From positions 65,787,095 through 65,851,094 of the forward strand of contig NC_044557.1 of NCBI RefSeq assembly GCF_007565055.1: a stretch of DNA of 64,000 bases, in the 5' to 3' direction. The position numbers and the translations under genes were made by a program. Below are positions 33,787-45,805 of the stretch, piece by piece. Within the stretch, counting starts at the first letter, position 1. Each line of letters starts with the position of its first letter. The stretch is from Rhinopithecus roxellana. Taxonomy: Eukaryota > Chordata > Mammalia > Primates > Cercopithecidae. The notes beneath the pieces are model-generated. The model searched no databases and had not been told where the DNA came from. It saw only the letters and a list, made by a program, of their open reading frames with translations.

Positions 33787-34059
33787 CTCTAAATTCTTTT
33801 GCCTTCTTAAGCTCAAGAGCAATGTTCTTTCAGATGAGACCCACTACAGAGACAGAAAAGAATGAAGCAAATTCAGCTAGTGGCCAGAGAGAGGGGAGTT
33901 CTTACTCTAGCAATATTGTGCAGGGTGCTTGTTCTCTTTGCACCTTTTATTCCATCTAAAGAAGGAAAGAGAATACTAACCGATTCTTAAATATAATTAG
34001 GTTTATGAAGTACTTCCACACATACTCTCCCACCTGATACTGCCATTTGATGACAACTA

Positions 34060-34160
34060 GTACCCTTACAGATTGTCTGTCCTGTTGCCCACTGTGTTCC
34101 CAGCATCCCAACTGTGCTTGTATACCACAGACCTCAATTAATGTTTGTTAAAGAAATGAA
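34060..34160 (+). mobile_element. L2 LINE 3' end
   Basis: CCCACTGTGTTCCCAGCATC and CTCAATTAATGTTTGTTAAA match the L2 tail. Confidence 0.65.
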
Positions 34161-34659
34161 GGACAGGAGGATGCTTAAAGTGGCAGCTACAGAATCTCCA
34201 TGAAGGGCAGAGGTGACTGTCTAGTTGGAAGGCAGGGGCAGTGCCACTCAAAACAGTTCATAGAATCAGTCTATGAACTGTTTGTTTCTTGTTGTGCACT
34301 AATTTCTTTGAGAAAGTCTTAGTTTGAAAAAATGTCAGCTGAACTAAAGAGTGAGCCCAGTAACGTATTTGATTTACATTCGGATTCAAGTTCTTTATCT
34401 CAGTGCAGACCAGTAACAAAGAGTTCTCAGGATGGATCTGCCTGTGGACCATGCTTGGAGGAGCCCTGTGCCAGAGGAGCCAACTTGAAGCTGCGTGTGC
34501 TCTGTGTGCACTTTTTATTATACTTAATGGTACTGAGTTCATTATGGGTTACTTGGGGGAGAAGCAGATGGATGTTATGGGATGACTACAACCCTCTCCA
34601 CACAAGCCATCCCTGTTGGTCCCATTGAAGCTCAAGGATTATACATTTCAAATACTCTT
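34161..34659. other. Unassigned DNA
   Basis: Overlapping 94-98-codon frames on both strands (34258-34628) have no recognisable product. Confidence 0.4.
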
Positions 34660-35478
34660 TCTTTTTCATTGATTGTAATTGTAATTGTACATATTTATGG
34701 GGTACAGGTAATATTTTGATACAGGCATATAATGTGTCATGGTAAAGGCAGGGTAATTGGGATATTCATCACCTCCAACATTTATCATTTCTTTGTGTTG
34801 GAACATTCCAAATCTTCTCTTCTAGCTATTTGGAAATATACAGTAGATTATTGTTAACTACAGTCATCCTACTGTGCTATCGAACAATATAGAACTTATT
34901 CTTTCCATCTAACTGCATTTTGTACCCATTAACCAACCTCTCTATATTTACCCTCCTCTGCCCCACCACTCCCAGTCTCTGGTAACTATCATCCATTCCA
35001 CTCTCTACCTTCATAAGATGATCTTTTATTAACTCCCACATAGGAGGGAGTACATGTGATATCTGTCCTTCTGTGCCTGGATTGTTTCACTAAACAAAAT
35101 GTTCTGCATCCACGTTGCTGCAAATGACAGAATTTTAATCTTTCTATGGCTAAATAATATTCCATTGTGTATATATACCACATTTTCTTTATCCATGCAT
35201 CTGCCGAAGAACACTCAAGTTGACTCCATATCTTGGCCACCGTGAACAGTGCAGCAACAAACGTGGGAGTGCAGATATCTCCTCAACTTACTGATTTCCT
35301 TTCTTTTGGATATATACCCAGCAGTGGGATTGCTAGATCAGATGGTATTATATTTCTGTTTTTAGTTTTTTGAGGACTCTCCATCCTTTTTTCTGTAATG
35401 GCTGTACCTATTTATATTCCCACTAGTTGTATACAAGAGTTCCCCTTTCTCCACATCCTTGCCAGCATCTCAGATAAT
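34660..35478 (-). mobile_element. L1 3' end (L1PB/L1MA-like), antisense
   Basis: The left end carries the reverse complement of an L1 3' UTR (TGTACATATTTATGGGGTAC). Inland, antisense ORF2 C-terminal text is readable, with WYIYTMEYYLAIERLKF in a minus-strand frame near 35100-35200. It is truncated at the right end, so it is a 5'-truncated insertion that is now broken. Confidence 0.88.
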
Positions 35479-35818
35479 CTTTAATTGCAAGATCCTAGAG
35501 TAACACTTTTTGTTTTGCAACTAAAGCCCTTCAACTGAGAAGAATGGAAGATAGTTTTGAGAGGAAGGAGCCTCTGGCATTTGTTGGCATGTTAAAGTTG
35601 GTTGGCCTGGTTCTACTTCCATGCCAGTTTTTCTTCAAGCTCCCCCTGAACCCCACAACATCAGGAACCTGGATCATTCTAGTTCTATTTGGGTGAGCTT
35701 AATTAAATTGCTTTGTAAAGATTATCTAGTGCCTATCTTGGCCACCAATCCATCCCAGACCACTCTGGTGACGTCAAGACAAGCAGAGCCTGACAGTCTA
35801 GAACTTTCTGCATGATCA
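35479..35818. other. Unassigned DNA
   Basis: Nothing recognised. Confidence 0.4.
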
Positions 35819-35826
35819 TTCTAGGC

Positions 35827-36000
35827 CAGTGGTTCTCAAACACTAGCAGCATTAAAATCCTCTGTAGGGCATTTAAAACACAGATCACTGACTCCATCTA
35901 CTTCTAACTCAATCTGTCTGTGCTGAGGCTGAAGAATTTGCATTTCTAAAAAGTTCTCAGATGATGCAGTTGGCCTGGGACCACACTTTGAGAACCACTC
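35827..36000 (+). mobile_element. MER5A (hAT-Charlie MITE), complete
   Basis: Terminal inverted repeats CAGTGGTTCTCAAA (35827-35840) and TTTGAGAACCACTC (35987-36000) match at 13 of 14 positions. The 8-bp flanks TTCTAGGC and TTCCAGGT agree at 6 of 8, as expected for an aged hAT target duplication. Confidence 0.92.
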
Positions 36001-36079
36001 TTCCAGGTACTCAACACAGGTGACCATGGTGGGAGTGGACATTTTCCATTCCAGCCATAAGCAGTATTTTTGCATACTT

Positions 36080-36785
36080 ATTCCAGTAGAGACTGCAGGT
36101 TGTCACCAAATATCTACTATCTCTTTCTTCTTTACCGACAGAACATCAATGTTATTAACAACATACCCAGCCTTAAAAAACACTACATTTTCCAGACTTC
36201 TTTCAGCTAGGGGGTCCATGTGACACAGTTTTTATGAATAAAATGTAAGTGCATGTCACCAAGTGGGACTTTTAGAAAGTTCATTAAAGAAGCTTGCCTG
36301 ACTCTTGCTTTGTTGCTGTCTTTCATCAACAAATTTTCCACCACAAATGACTCAATTCCTTTCCCTTCGTCTTCTTCTTCTTTTTTTTTTTTTCTCCCAA
36401 GTCAGGTCAGACAGGTAATGTGCCAATGTCATAACAAGGTTCAGAGGGTGGCACATCTCACACATGCATATGAACACCCAATTATCACACTCATGAGCTA
36501 CAACAGGATCACCTTCCCTTCTTCTTTAGTGGGATATGGACATGATGCCTTCTAGAAGGGGTTCCTCCATCTTGAGACCACAGGTGACAAGCAAGTGCCA
36601 AGGATGCTTGAGAGGACAGAGGCGCCTGGGTCTCTTGCAGCATCATGGCTGTCATGCCAGCTCCAGACTCCCCATCTCTAGACCTCTGATTATATGGGAA
36701 AGGGAAAACCCCTCATTTAACTATTTAAGCTATTGTTTGGGGGGGTCCATGTTATTTTTAGCCAAGGAAATTCTTAACTAAGATA
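36080..36785 (+). mobile_element. Probable ancient LTR-like element
   Basis: CACTACATTTTCCAGACTTC, GGGGGTCCATGTGACACAGT, CTCCATCTTGAGACCACAGG and an end AAATTCTTAACTAAGATA follow the layout of old mammalian LTR-like repeats that end AATCCTAACTAATA. Family not assigned. A CTT/T-rich tract lies at 36369-36395. Confidence 0.5.
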
Positions 36786-37970
36786 CCTACCATGTTAAAA
36801 ACCAGTGCTAGATGTGAAGATGGAAAATATATGTTTCCTACCCTCAAAGAGCTTTGGTGTGGCTTTGAAGACAGGAAAGAGACATAGCTCCTGGGTGAAT
36901 ATGGGGCCCAAGAAGACTTAAGGTTTATGGCAGCCAGAACACCTCCCAGGAGTCCTGAGGAGCTGTTTTGAAAATATTAGAATCAGGGAAGAGAGCATGG
37001 AGTTGAGGTATGAGGCTGAATTTAGGGATCTTAGATAACACAGTTTAACTTCAGGCATTTACACTCGTAAAAAACAGTGGCCCTTGAAAAGAAGATGCTG
37101 GGAAGCGTTCAGGTCTATAGTAGGGATGGGGAGTGGTATAAAAGGGAAAAGAGAAGGAACAAACCTTACAAAAGTTGCTATAAAGAGACTTTGGAGGTTC
37201 GGTGAGGAACATGGAGTGAGACAAGCATGTGGTTTTGGTCAGGAAAGACAGTGGTTTGAAAATATTTTCAAGCCATGGAGCCCTTATCTCAGGAAAGCAT
37301 CATAAGAAAAATAGCTAAAAATTGAGCTATTCTGGTTCAATAAGTTGTAGAGAACCCAGAGGCTCAGCTAACAACCTTCCCTTTCCTATGGCACCGCAGG
37401 GTCTCCATGGAGCAGCAGGGAGCTATAGGAACCAATTTATGGGGGAGAATAGGAAGGGAAAGGTGGAAAGTGAAGTAGCTTGGATACTATAAAATAATTC
37501 TGGAATGAGGAAACAAGAGAAAACTTGAAAAAAATTTTGTCTGGAGATTTAGGAGATCTGAGCTATAGGTGAGCTATTAACTCTCAAACAGACACAGTAA
37601 GAAGCTATTGGACCCCTCAGAAGATCCATTTCCAAGATGCTTTCCAGACCTAAAAGTGCTTGGTACTAATTTTAGGGAAATTATATTTACAAAAGAAGTG
37701 GTCATGATTCCCAGAATCTATGGGTTTTATAGGGAGAGTCACACTGAAATGGTCCTAAGATTTTTAATGTTTGATTGCTTTCTGCTCTTGAAAGTGAAAG
37801 TTTCTCTAACTCAGTGCCTTCTCTGTTTTCCATTTAAAGGATAAGATTTACAATATTAACTTCAATTTTTTGCATGTATCTAGTAGTAACAAAGAAAAAT
37901 GAAAGGTAAAATCCAGCCTGGAATATGTTGTTCTACAGCATTGCTTCTAAGAATTTTAAGACAAATGAAT
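36786..37970. other. Mostly unassigned DNA
   Basis: A possible antisense L2 remnant covers 36800-36890 (CTACCCTCAAAGAGCTTTGG). Nothing is recognised in the rest. Confidence 0.4.
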
Positions 37971-37985
37971 AGAATTTGGTATCTG

Positions 37986-38532
37986 TTTGACCCAGCAATC
38001 CCACTACTAGGTACATACCCAAAGGAATATAAATAATTCTGTTATAAACATACACAAACACGTATGTTCATTGCAGCACTAGTCACGATAGCAAAGACAT
38101 GGAATCAACCCTATGCCCATCAATGATAGACTGGATAAAGAAAATGTGGTACATATATGCCATGGAATACTATGCAGCCATAAAAAGGAATGAGATTATG
38201 TCCTTTGTAGGAACATGGATGGAGTTGGAAGTCATTTTCCTCAGCAAACTAATGCAGGAACAGAAAACTAAACACCGCATGTTCTCACTTATAAGTGGGA
38301 GCCGAACGATGAGAACACATGGACACGTTGTGGGGGAACCAACATATACCAGGGCCTGTGAGGGATGGGGAGAGAGAGCATCAGGAAGAACAGCTAATGG
38401 ATGCTGGGCTTAATACCTAGGTGATGAGATGAACTGTGCAGCAAACCACCAGGCACATGTTAATCTATGTACAAACCTGCACATCCTGCACATGTATCCC
38501 TGAACTTAAAATAAAAGTTGAAGAAAATAAAA
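37986..38532 (+). mobile_element. 5'-truncated L1PA-type insertion
   Basis: ORF2 C-terminal text (readable MEYYAAIKRNEIMSFVGTWM) and the L1 3' UTR, ending in AATAAAAGTTG and an A-rich tail. It is flanked by the perfect 15-bp duplication AGAATTTGGTATCTG (37971-37985 and 38533-38547). It is 547 bp long and not coding. Confidence 0.95.
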
Positions 38533-38724
38533 AGAATTTGGTATCTGATTTAAAAAGCACTAGGAATTTGTAATTACCTTGGTTATTTATAAGATAAAAA
38601 TTACATGTTGATTCATAGTATAAATATGGAGCTATTAATTTGTCAAGTGGTCTGTAATCAATTTTTGTCCATTATTCCTAATGTCATTCTGTAAAAGGTC
38701 TTCATTTCCCTGCTCATTTTTCAG

Positions 38725-38830
38725 ATAGGAAACCAGAAAGACACAAAAGTAAAATTCAGTTAACACAGCTAGATGATAGTAGTAACTTGCCTGGCTGTAT
38801 TAGCATAGGAACGGAAGTCTCCTGCATTCT
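38725..38830 (-). repeat. MIR fragment
   Basis: CATTTTTCAGATAGGAAACC followed by TTAACACAGCTAGATGATAG fits the antisense MIR core, diverged. Confidence 0.55.
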
Positions 38831-40894
38831 AATCTTTCTAAAATTAGCCAACTGTGATGGAAAGAATCATTCATTCCATAAATCTGCCCTGAACAGAATT
38901 ATGAGCAAGCAGAGACAAGCTAGCGCTAGCTTCTTTTATCTTTGCTGCCATGACTGGCATTGAATTTGAAAGGAAGAGCTACAGCAAAGGCAGGGGCTCT
39001 GAGCAAGACAGTGCATTCACACTGAAGACAGGGGCCCTTCCCTGTGTTTCCCCAGCCATTCACAAAATTCAGGCAGTTCTTCTACATTCAATAAAACCAA
39101 TTTAAGAGGTGTTTTGTTTTGTTTTGTTTTTTTCCCCAGAGACTATTCATTCAAGGTACTTTCCACATCTGATTAGCCATTCCCTAGTCACATCTGAAGA
39201 GGCCTCTGGACTGAGCAAGTACCTAAGTCCAGCTCTGCCTGGTATTATCCAGAAAGATCAGTTACTATGCTTTGGAGTCCGTGTCACTGAAGAGGTTTCT
39301 GAAAGAGCCAAAGGAGTGTCACAGGCCTGGGCATCAGTTCCTACCCTGCAAAGGAAAATTCTCACTTGATCTGGGATTGTCTCCCTCAGCTCTCTAATGT
39401 CCTGAAGCACTCCTTAGATGAAGCAGAACCCAGGTGACTCCTGTGTCAATGCACTTCCAAGACACTAGGAGATGGCTGATGTCACCAGCCATCTCCTGCT
39501 CACCTGCTGTATAAATGAACCTAACATAGAACAAATTGCTTCTTAACAGGTTTTATTTTTTGTAAGTAAATGACGAGAGAAAAAGAGAACAAGCTTGTGC
39601 AGAGCCCATGAGAGGAAAAAGATCATTACACACTTATTTTAAAGAAGAATTTGTGTGAAGTTAATGTTTCCTGAATACAAGGCTACCTGGGAAAGAAAAG
39701 GATCTGCAAATCTATAGGCTGTTGGGGGCTCTTGGATGTTTTCACAAAATAAAAAAAAAACAATCACAAAACCCTGCAAAAGTTACTATATCTTGAGCCA
39801 TAATAAGGTTGAAGATAAAAGAACATTTGTAAAGACTTGGAACAACTTTTACCTAAGTTGCATGTTTACTTTCTCATGATGCATCCTTTCATCACATTTT
39901 CAATGACAGTGTGTATGAAACAGAGGTTAGAAGATAAGCTCTTCTGATTTTTTTAAAGTTAGGTCTTTGGAAGGAAGACAAATCTATAAACATAAAACAT
40001 AGCACCTTTAATGAAAGCAGCAGTAACAATAATCAGTCCAGTTCCAAGGTTAGAAAGTCATTTAATGAGGAGACCCAGATCAACAGTTGTCCAGTTGGAT
40101 CCAGCAGGGTGTTACTAGGGTTTACTCAAGAAAGGAAAAGTTTCGTGGCCAAATGCATTTGAGAAAATATTGGACTAAATGTTCTGCGTTTTCTATTTTT
40201 GTTTTTGTTTTACTTCAAGGCAATTGAAAGCCTTATCAATCTTTCAACATGTTTAGTAAATCTCAAGGCAGAGATAAAATATAAAGCATTTCCCAATTTT
40301 ATTTGATCACAAAAACCTGTTATTCCTGGAGAATCTTATGAGATTAGATTCTTTAGCTTATATTTTGGGAAATGTTGAACTAGATTATAAGACAAATCTA
40401 TAAATTTCCATAAGGAAGAAAGAGAGTGAGGGAGAAAAGAAGTGAAGAAATAACAAAATGCAAAATCTTAGCTCACCTGAAGTTGCAAGCACCTTATGAA
40501 ATCACCGTTCATACAATATTTCTAGATGTAAAGAGAGAGGGAAGTGTATGGCATTCTCATTAAACTAAAAAAAAAATACAAATAGTAAGTGTGACGAAAG
40601 CACTTAGCATTGTCACCCATAACTCTCTTGTCTACCTTAGCTCCCTTGTTTATCATATTTACTTTTGAAATTAAAAACTAAATTTAAATAAATATACTAA
40701 AAATTAAAATAAATGATGGCAATACAATGTTAGGGTTATGAATAATCAAACTCTGTCTTGGATTTGCCCCCTGAGAACTGACTGGACCCACCCATACTCC
40801 ATATCTGCCTCTGCACACAGGCAGACTGCAAACACCCATTAGTATTCTCAGCAACCACTCGAGACCTCCTGGATCCTTTGGGTTAGCATTGATC
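38831..40894. other. Unassigned DNA with small palindromes
   Basis: No repeat family or exon recognised in about 2 kb. It contains (GTTTT)n at 39111-39133, a 16-bp palindrome AAGCTAGCGCTAGCTT at 38917-38932, and a 12-bp-stem hairpin at 39467-39497. Confidence 0.45.
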
Positions 40895-40985
40895 ACACCA
40901 GGCACCATGCTAAGTACTTAGAGTACACTATCTCATTTAATCTTTACAACAACTCCATGAAGCTGGGGTATTGATTTTATTGTAT
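40895..40985 (-). repeat. MIR fragment
   Basis: GCACCATGCTAAGTACTTAG and TCATTTAATCTTTACAACAA are antisense MIR text. It stops at the start of the adjacent LTR. Confidence 0.7.
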
Positions 40986-40987
40986 GG

Positions 40988-41354
40988 TACTATGGTCTCA
41001 ATATGTCCTTCCGAAATTTATATTAAACCCTAATTTCCATTACAGCGATATTAAGAGATGGGGCCTTTTGAGAGGTGATTAAGTCATGACGGCTCTGCCT
41101 TCATGAATGGGACTAGTGCCCTTATAAAATAGGGTGAAGGGCACATTCTTGCCCCTTCTACCATATGAGGACAATTCACCCCTTCCACCATGTGAGGATG
41201 CAGTGAGAATGAGGAACAGGCTTTCACCTCACTGAATCTTCTGGCGTCTTGAACTTGAACTTCCCAGCCTCTATAAACACGAGCAATAATTTTCTATTAT
41301 CTGTAAATCACCCAGTCTAAGGGATTTTGTTATGGCAGCCTGAATGGACTGAGA
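40988..41354 (+). mobile_element. MLT1-like MaLR LTR
   Basis: TGGGGCCTTTTGAGAGGTGA, GGACTAGTGCCCTTATAAAA, TCACCCAGTCTAAGGGATTT and GCAGCCTGAATGGACTGAGA are sense MLT1-type LTR text, including the TATAAAA box near 41125 and the 3' terminus. Confidence 0.8.
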
Positions 41355-42171
41355 TGCATGGATAAGGAAGTGTGAATTCAGCAGACAGACATTAACTTTC
41401 TCAAGGGAGTTACATTTGCCAGTCTGGAGCTCCTTCTCTGATATACTGTACTACGTTCTTTTCACTTCCTTATTCTCCCAACTCCTTTTATGTCCATCTC
41501 TGAACTTCTGGCCTCTGTCTCTCAGATGCCCTTGGTCTCTCAGACCTCAGGCTGGTCTTGGCCTTTCAACCTTGCCTTTCACTATTAGATGCCGGTGTGT
41601 CTGTCCTGAAACCCAGCTCTGGCTCTGGCAAACCAGCTGACATCAATCATGTGGCTGGAACCTTCTTCAGAACAATGGAGGCCAGGGCGAGTGACTCACT
41701 TCCATTCAGTCTCTATCTTTGGGGCAGATCCACCATGAGACATAACTTACCAGAAATCCAATTACAAGGAGAAATGAGTATTGAAGACTAAGAAACGCAT
41801 TTTGCAGCAGGCCCTTGCTGTACTGGGGCAGTGTCCATACATAGAGCAGCTGGAACAGAGGTCACAAGCTCAGAAGCTTCTCTGAGGCAGGTAGGAAATT
41901 TAAGTAGATACTATGGTCTGCACTGGTGGGGACTGTGGAAATTGGACAGCAGGCGCCTCATCTAAACAGCTGATTGTTGCTCAGCTGTTGTTGCCATATT
42001 GGGAATTCGAGCCTAATGATATCTGGTATTCCTATTTTCGAAAGAAGTCAGGAAATGCAGATTTCTACATAAATTTTTCAAACTTCTGAATTGTGTATGG
42101 GCCATACAAAATACAATTGCAGGCCAGTCAACACCCTCTGATCCAGAATAACGATTTGCGAGACAAGCTGT
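41355..42171. other. Unassigned DNA
   Basis: Nothing recognised. Confidence 0.4.
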
Positions 42172-42400
42172 TTGTGAGGCAGCATTACATAGTAGTTAAA
42201 AGCACACAATTTTTGAGCCAGACTGCCCATGTCCAAACCCTGGTCCCATCACTCACTAGCTTTCATTTCACTTCTCTTTGCTTCAGTTTCCTCATCTGTA
42301 AAATAAAAATAATATCGGTACCTACCTCATAGGGTTTCACGAGCATTAAATAAATTAAAACCCATAAAATGCTTTCACTACTATCAGGCATTAAGTTACA
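42172..42400 (+). repeat. MIR
   Basis: AGTAGTTAAAAGCACACAAT, TTTGCTTCAGTTTCCTCATC and ACCTACCTCATAGGGTTTCA are a near-complete sense MIR. Confidence 0.92.
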
Positions 42401-42630
42401 TGGCAAATAAGTGTTTAAAACAAAAGTTTAAAGATAATAAACAAGAAAACAGAAAACCTGACAGGCCAGCTTTGGAACCTTCTGGATGGTAGATCTATTA
42501 ACATTTCTCCCTTTGGCTGGGATGAAAAGACATTTGGGAACAAAGGATCCCATAAAAATAAATGATAAGAAGTGAAACACTTTCATTATGGCAATTTTGG
42601 TGTCAGAGCCTAAAAGACAGAGGGATCAAA

Positions 42631-43400
42631 ATATTACAGTACTAATATTACAGTACTAATATTACAGCACTAATATTACAGTACTAATATTACAGCACTA
42701 ATATCACAGTACTAATATTACAGCACTAATATCACAGCACTAATATCACAGTACTAATATCACAGTACTAATATTACAGTACTAATATTACAGCACTAAT
42801 ATTACAGTACTAATATTACAGCACTAATATCACAGCACTAATATTACAGTACTAATATCACAGCACTAATATTACAGTACTAATATCACAGTACTAACAT
42901 TACAGCACTAATATTACAGTACTAATATTACAGCACTAATATTACAGCACTAATATTACAGTACTAATATTACAGTACTAATATTACAGCACTAATATTA
43001 CAGCACTAATATTACAGTACTAATATCACAGCACTAATATTACAGTACTAATATCACAGTACTAATATTACAGTACTAATATCACAGTACTAATATTACA
43101 GTACTAATATCACAGTACTAACATTACAGTACTAATATTACAGTACTAATACTACAGCACTAATATTACAGCACTAATATTACAGTACTAATATTACAGC
43201 ACTAATATTACAGCACTAATATTACAGTACTAATATTACAGCACTAATATTACAGTACTAATATTACAGCACTAATATTACAGTACTAATATTACAGCAC
43301 TAATATTACAGTACTAATATTACAGTACTAATATCACAGTACTAATATCACAGTACTAATATCACAGTACTAATATTACAGTACTAATATCACAGTACTA
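42631..43400. repeat. 14-bp minisatellite, 55 units
   Basis: An array of exactly 55 units of 14 bp (770 bp) with no indels. The unit is ATAT[T/C]ACAG[T/C]ACTA, about 21% GC. My decoding gives 23 T/T, 17 T/C, 11 C/T and 4 C/C units at the two variable positions. Only three other substitutions occur (ACAT in units 20 and 36, ATAC in unit 38). All variants are transitions. Each unit carries TACTAAT (branch-point-like) and AATATT. The period is not a multiple of three and the array is full of stops, so it is not coding. Confidence 0.98.
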
Positions 43401-44031
43401 AAATCTGATGGTCTCAGGTAGTAATGAGACTTAAGCTTATTAAAATGTATTTCTTTCTGGTGTTAATAACCCTTCACAAGAACTGGGCAATTTTGAAAGA
43501 AGAAAAGAAAATGGTTCTCCCTGTGGACAAGCAGAAACAAATGACTATTTAATTTTCTAATTTGGAGTGAACTAAGTTGATCCCTAGGTTTTTGCTTGAG
43601 GGGGGGGGCAGGACAGGGGAGTTCAGTGGAAAGCAATTGCTAGAGAGTGGGGCTTGTTCTTTGCTAACAGAAAAGGTGCAGAGTGTGGAATGAAAACTTA
43701 ATAGCCTCCTCTCTTCTCAAGAGACAATTGACTTCCATCTGTTTAAACCTCCCCAGGGGACCCTGCTCCCCCTCCAATTTCCATTTACTCTCCTTTCCAC
43801 CAACCCAGGGTGACATTAAGAAAACCAAATCCATTTGAAACACAAACTCTTACACATCGAAAGTCAGGGGAGAAGCCTGGTTGACCTGTAAGCCACTGCA
43901 TTAGGCACAAAGATGCAAAAAGGAACTTTCAGGAACAACTGCCGCTCTGAGGACTCTATGCCAAATATAACATCTGCTTTGGCGCGAAAGCAGGCTGGAG
44001 CCCCCGAAGAGGAGGAATATAAAGTATGTTT
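43401..44031. other. Unassigned DNA
   Basis: Nothing recognised apart from a G9 run at about 43600. Confidence 0.4.
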
Positions 44032-44045
44032 AAAATGTGAAACCT

Positions 44046-44365
44046 GGCCGGGCACGGTGGCTCACGCCTGTAATCCCAGCACTCTGGGAGGCCGAGGCGG
44101 GTGGATCACGAGGTCAGGAGATCCAGACCATCCTGGCTAAAACGGTGAAACCCCGTCTCTACTAAAAGTGCAAAAAATTAGCCGGGCGTGGCGGCAGGCG
44201 CCTGTAGTCCCAGCTACTTGGGAGGCTGAGGCAGGAGAATGGCGTAAACCCGGGAGGCGGAGCTTACAGTGAGCCGAGATCTCACCACTGCACTCCAGCC
44301 TGGGCGACTGAGCGAGACTCCGTCTCAAAAAAAATAAAATAAAATAAAATAAAAATATAAAAAAT
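44046..44365 (+). mobile_element. AluY-class element
   Basis: Full sense Alu (GGCCGGGCACGGTGGCTCAC) with a (TAAAA)n tail, flanked by the perfect 14-bp duplication AAAATGTGAAACCT (44032-44045 and 44366-44379). It has GCGTAAACCCGGGAGG but lacks the CTCAAGCC variant. Confidence 0.95.
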
Positions 44366-44379
44366 AAAATGTGAAACCT

Positions 44380-45089
44380 TTAGTTCTACTTGCTCTTTAC
44401 TCAGAAAGGAGAGAGTATTCCCTTGTGCCAATGAAGTCTCTCTGAGTCGTTTGCACTATTGGCAGCAGGCACTGCCGGGGGTAGTGTGCACCAGCTGCTG
44501 CCCTGGAGGTGAGTGTTGGTCCCTGCATAAGAGCAGCCGCCTTTAAACAGATCAAATGAGTCTCATGATGACAGGTGTCTCACTCTACTTTCAATCTGGT
44601 TTTAATTTGGTTACTTGCAACCTAAGACACCAAACAGCATTTTAGGGATGAATTGCATTCCTGAAGCGTAGGGGTCAGAAAGCTCCTACATTCACTTTTA
44701 CTGTCCCTGCACTTTTTCTCTCCCACTAGCTGCTGCCTTTCCACTTCCCCTCATTTCCTGCATTCTTAATATTCTATTGTCAAATTTTCCTGTTCTTGAC
44801 AGCAAGTCTTTCCTTTTTCTTGATGCTTTATTCCTTCTCGCATAAGACCAGAAATTGATCAATAGCTCATTTAAGTTCCAAACTGTATTTTACTGCTGAA
44901 TAAACATATAGTTTTCCTAGACTCCCATGAAAAAGAAAAAGGGACTTATGCTTAAATTCAGGGCTAGCATACCGATTATCCTAAAGTATAACAACATATT
45001 TTGATATAACATCATATAGCTTTAAAAAAATTTTCATAAAGTAACAGAGTAAGATTGGGCATCTGAATCACATGTTTAGGAACTTGCAA
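44380..45089. other. Unassigned DNA
   Basis: Nothing recognised. Confidence 0.4.
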
Positions 45090-45440
45090 CATTCATTCAT
45101 CTTACACGATAAACCTCAACGAGTACCTACAGGTAGCATGCACTATTAGGTACCGGGGATACTGAGATCAATAATGCCATTGTGTTGGTCCAACTGGGGA
45201 AGACTGGCATGCCCACACAAACATAGCAGCGAGGGCAGGGTTGGGTTAGAAGTGAGCACAGTGCTTGGACACATGGGTGAGAGCCTCCTGATGAGGTTGC
45301 TGGGGAGGAAGAGGAATGGAGGGAAGAAGAAGAGGAGTCAGAAAAGACACAGGGAAACAAACATGAAGAATGAACAAGTGTCAGGTAGTCAGACGGGACC
45401 AGTATCCCTAACAGGAAGAAGAGTAGTTGCAAGTAATGGA
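45090..45440 (-). mobile_element. L2 LINE 3' portion, antisense
   Basis: TTCATTCATCTTACACGATA, then GCACTATTAGGTACCGGGGA and TACTGAGATCAATAATGCCA are the antisense L2 3' end. Purine-rich L2-like text follows. The long overlapping frames at 45127-45524 lie here and are not credible. Confidence 0.65.
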
Positions 45441-45477
45441 GAGGGAGCACACCCTCTTCTCTTCCAGACACTTAGGA

Positions 45478-45805
45478 GAATAATACCCCATCCCCCTTGC
45501 TTTTGGATAGGACTATATGACTAGCTCTAGCCAATGAGTTGTGAGCAGAAGTGATATTTGTCACTTCCAGGCCAGAGCACTTGATTGCTGATGTGAGATC
45601 CCTCAGTCTTACCTTCTCCTGGAAGTGAATCATCATAGGATGAGAGGCAGCCTAGAATGTTGAGTGTACATCTAAATGAGCAACTCCAGAGAGTCATTTG
45701 TACCCACAGAGGATTTCACGTGAGTGAGAAATGAACTTTAGTTTCAATAAACCACTGAGATTTGGGGGGCTGTTTGTTAGAGCAGCATAATATAGTCAAT
45801 CCTGA
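45478..45805 (+). mobile_element. Probable MaLR-type or similar old LTR
   Basis: TAGCTCTAGCCAATGAGTTG, GAAGTGATATTTGTCACTTC and the AATAAACCACTGAGATTTGG end with CAGCATAATATAGTCAATCC are characteristic of a common old mammalian LTR-like repeat. Family name not asserted. Confidence 0.6.

Noticed and set aside
42631..43400. CRISPR array or coding repeat protein
   Set aside because: The units are contiguous without spacers, the period of 14 breaks any reading frame, and stops recur throughout; the genome is a primate.
45127..45524. Opposed frames of 114 and 116 codons
   Set aside because: They overlap each other on opposite strands in an antisense L2, show no known domain, and have low-complexity Ser/Lys/Arg content.
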